This document shows, piece by piece, positions 4,479 through 5,236 of a DNA stretch of 5,236 nucleotides (positions are counted from its first letter, which is position 1; every line of letters starts with the position of its first letter). The notes beneath the pieces are model-generated. The model saw nothing but the letters and a program-made list of their open reading frames with translations. It was not told the DNA's origin and did no database searches. The position numbers were made by a program, and so were the translations under genes. The DNA comes from Methanoregula sp. UBA276 (GTDB lineage: Archaea; Halobacteriota; Methanomicrobia; Methanomicrobiales; Methanospirillaceae): the NCBI GenBank assembly GCA_002508495.1, contig DANA01000089.1:1-5236 (forward strand), written 5' to 3'.

Positions 4479-4847
4479 CTAGTGGCCGGGTTTTTTGTAC
4501 ACCTTCTCCGGGTCAAAGACTTTTGTCCCGATGATGGTCCCCTCAAGGGTGCGGAAGAAGCAGGACCGGTATCCCAGGTGGCAGGCTGCGCCTTCCTGTT
4601 CGACCTCGTAGATGAGGCAGTCCTCATCGCAGTCAACAAGGACCCGCGAGACTTTCTGGAAATGACCGCTCTCCTCGCCCTTCTTCCAGAGTTTCTGCCT
4701 GCTCCTGCTGAAGTAGTGGGCAAAACCGGTCTCCTGCGTAAGCCGGACTGCTTCTTCGTTTGCATACGCCATCATCAGTACGTCTTTGGTCTTCTCATCC
4801 TGCACGATGACCGGGATGAGGTTGTTTGAAAATGTTAGGTCCAGCAT
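4479..4847 (-). CDS. hisI: Phosphoribosyl-AMP cyclohydrolase (histidine biosynthesis)
   Basis: This 122-residue protein is the stand-alone archaeal HisI, which opens the adenine ring of phosphoribosyl-AMP to give ProFAR, the third step of histidine biosynthesis (EC 3.5.4.19), in the cytoplasm. The family signatures are all present: SRSRQKLWKKGEESGH at about 47-62, the D72-C73-D74-E-D76 motif whose aspartates bind Mg2+, and the zinc cysteines C73, C89 and C96 with the family spacing (ACH...SCF), plus H61 and H90. Length is normal for the monofunctional form; no HisE domain is fused. The ATG at 4847 lies 12 bases after the stop of the prepilin-peptidase gene on the same strand, so the two are probably cotranscribed. 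Only a weak AGGA lies upstream, about 11 bases away. No other his gene is in the window, which is usual in archaea where his genes are often scattered. Confidence 0.96.
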   Translation of the reverse strand: MLDLTFSNNLIPVIVQDEKTKDVLMMAYANEEAVRLTQETGFAHYFSRSRQKLWKKGEESGHFQKVSRVLVDCDEDCLIYEVEQEGAACHLGYRSCFFRTLEGTIIGTKVFDPEKVYKKPGH

Positions 4848-4859
4848 GCTATCGGTGTC

Positions 4860-5236
4860 CTAGAAGATAAAGTCCATAAGTACAAGGAGGAAGTCCCCGA
4901 AAATGATTGCGGTGACATACCCGGCGGTTATCGGGATGATGAACGGGACGGCATACGATATCCAGACCGTCCCGGCTTTTTTGTACAGTGCCAGTTCGCG
5001 CCGGAATTCTTCCGGGTGCTCGCGGAGGTCTTTGGTATAGATCCGGCCTTCTCCCGCGTACATGCGCCGGATCGCGTCGGCAAACCCGATGAACTTCCGT
5101 GACACTGCGCCGTCTTTTTCACTAAAGTCCTCCATCACAAAACCCCATGCGTCCTGGATCGCGTCTCCTTTGACCGGAAAACCAAAAAAGAGGTACATAA
5201 GCGGGGCACGGTTCCCCCGTGCAAGGTTGATGGCAA
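4860..5236 (-). CDS. Archaeal prepilin/prearchaellin peptidase, C-terminal part (5' end outside window)
   Basis: The frame runs open to the window edge; the in-frame ATG at 5198 is internal, since the twelve codons before it (AINLARGNRAPL) continue sensibly. The 124 visible residues match what I recall of the C-terminal half of FlaK/EppA-type A24 aspartic peptidases: a short segment with LMYLFFGFPV, a charged cytoplasmic region, then VWISYAVPFIIPITAGY and IIFGDFLL near the end, parallel to the VWVTP...IPLIIPIT...GD ending of methanococcal FlaK. These membrane enzymes cut the class III signal peptides of archaellins and type IV pilins. The catalytic Asp and GxGD residues lie in the missing N-terminal part, so activity cannot be judged. 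Twelve bases separate its TAG from hisI. Whether it processes archaellin or pilins cannot be told from this part. Confidence 0.82.
   Translation of the reverse strand, partial: AINLARGNRAPLMYLFFGFPVKGDAIQDAWGFVMEDFSEKDGAVSRKFIGFADAIRRMYAGEGRIYTKDLREHPEEFRRELALYKKAGTVWISYAVPFIIPITAGYVTAIIFGDFLLVLMDFIF

Overview
The window looks like part of a methanogen chromosome, most likely Methanomicrobiales (Methanoregula-like). The evidence is a PKD/PEGA surface protein ending in a PGF-CTERM-type signal, two lipoproteins with Pro/Thr-rich linkers, an archaeal FlaK-type prepilin peptidase end, a stand-alone archaeal HisI, AT-rich TATA-like boxes, and GC-biased third codon positions. The genus is an inference; nothing here is diagnostic at that level.

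Layout. Positions 2-55 are the last codons of a rightward gene, followed by a strong hairpin (92-135) between it and a convergent leftward lipoprotein gene (188-976). A 411-base gap (977-1387) holds no convincing gene but contains several symmetric elements and the terminator of the next gene. Positions 1388-2530 (minus) encode the surface protein: signal peptide, PKD, PEGA, a C-terminal beta-rich domain with a CxxC, and PGF-CTERM. Divergent from it, 2706-3284 (plus) encodes a second lipoprotein. After a terminator zone, 3393-3713 (minus) encodes a small proline-rich acidic protein with an internal duplication. It is divergent from 3879-4169 (plus), a 96-residue helical protein; their shared upstream region carries repeated TTATCC/GGATAA hexamers. 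The right end reads leftward: a prepilin peptidase C-terminus (4860 to the window edge), hisI (4479-4847) with its own terminator, and a two-helix membrane protein (4209-4409) with its own TATA box and an apparently leaderless GTG start.

Function. The left half is a cluster of three exported proteins (two lipid-anchored, one probably archaeosortase-processed) that may work at the cell surface. The right half is housekeeping (histidine biosynthesis) beside a pilin/archaellin-processing enzyme, plus small lineage-specific proteins. I see no CRISPR array, tRNA, rRNA, insertion sequence or recognisable defence system. The least-described parts are the C-terminal domain of the surface protein and the divergent pair around 3714-3878.
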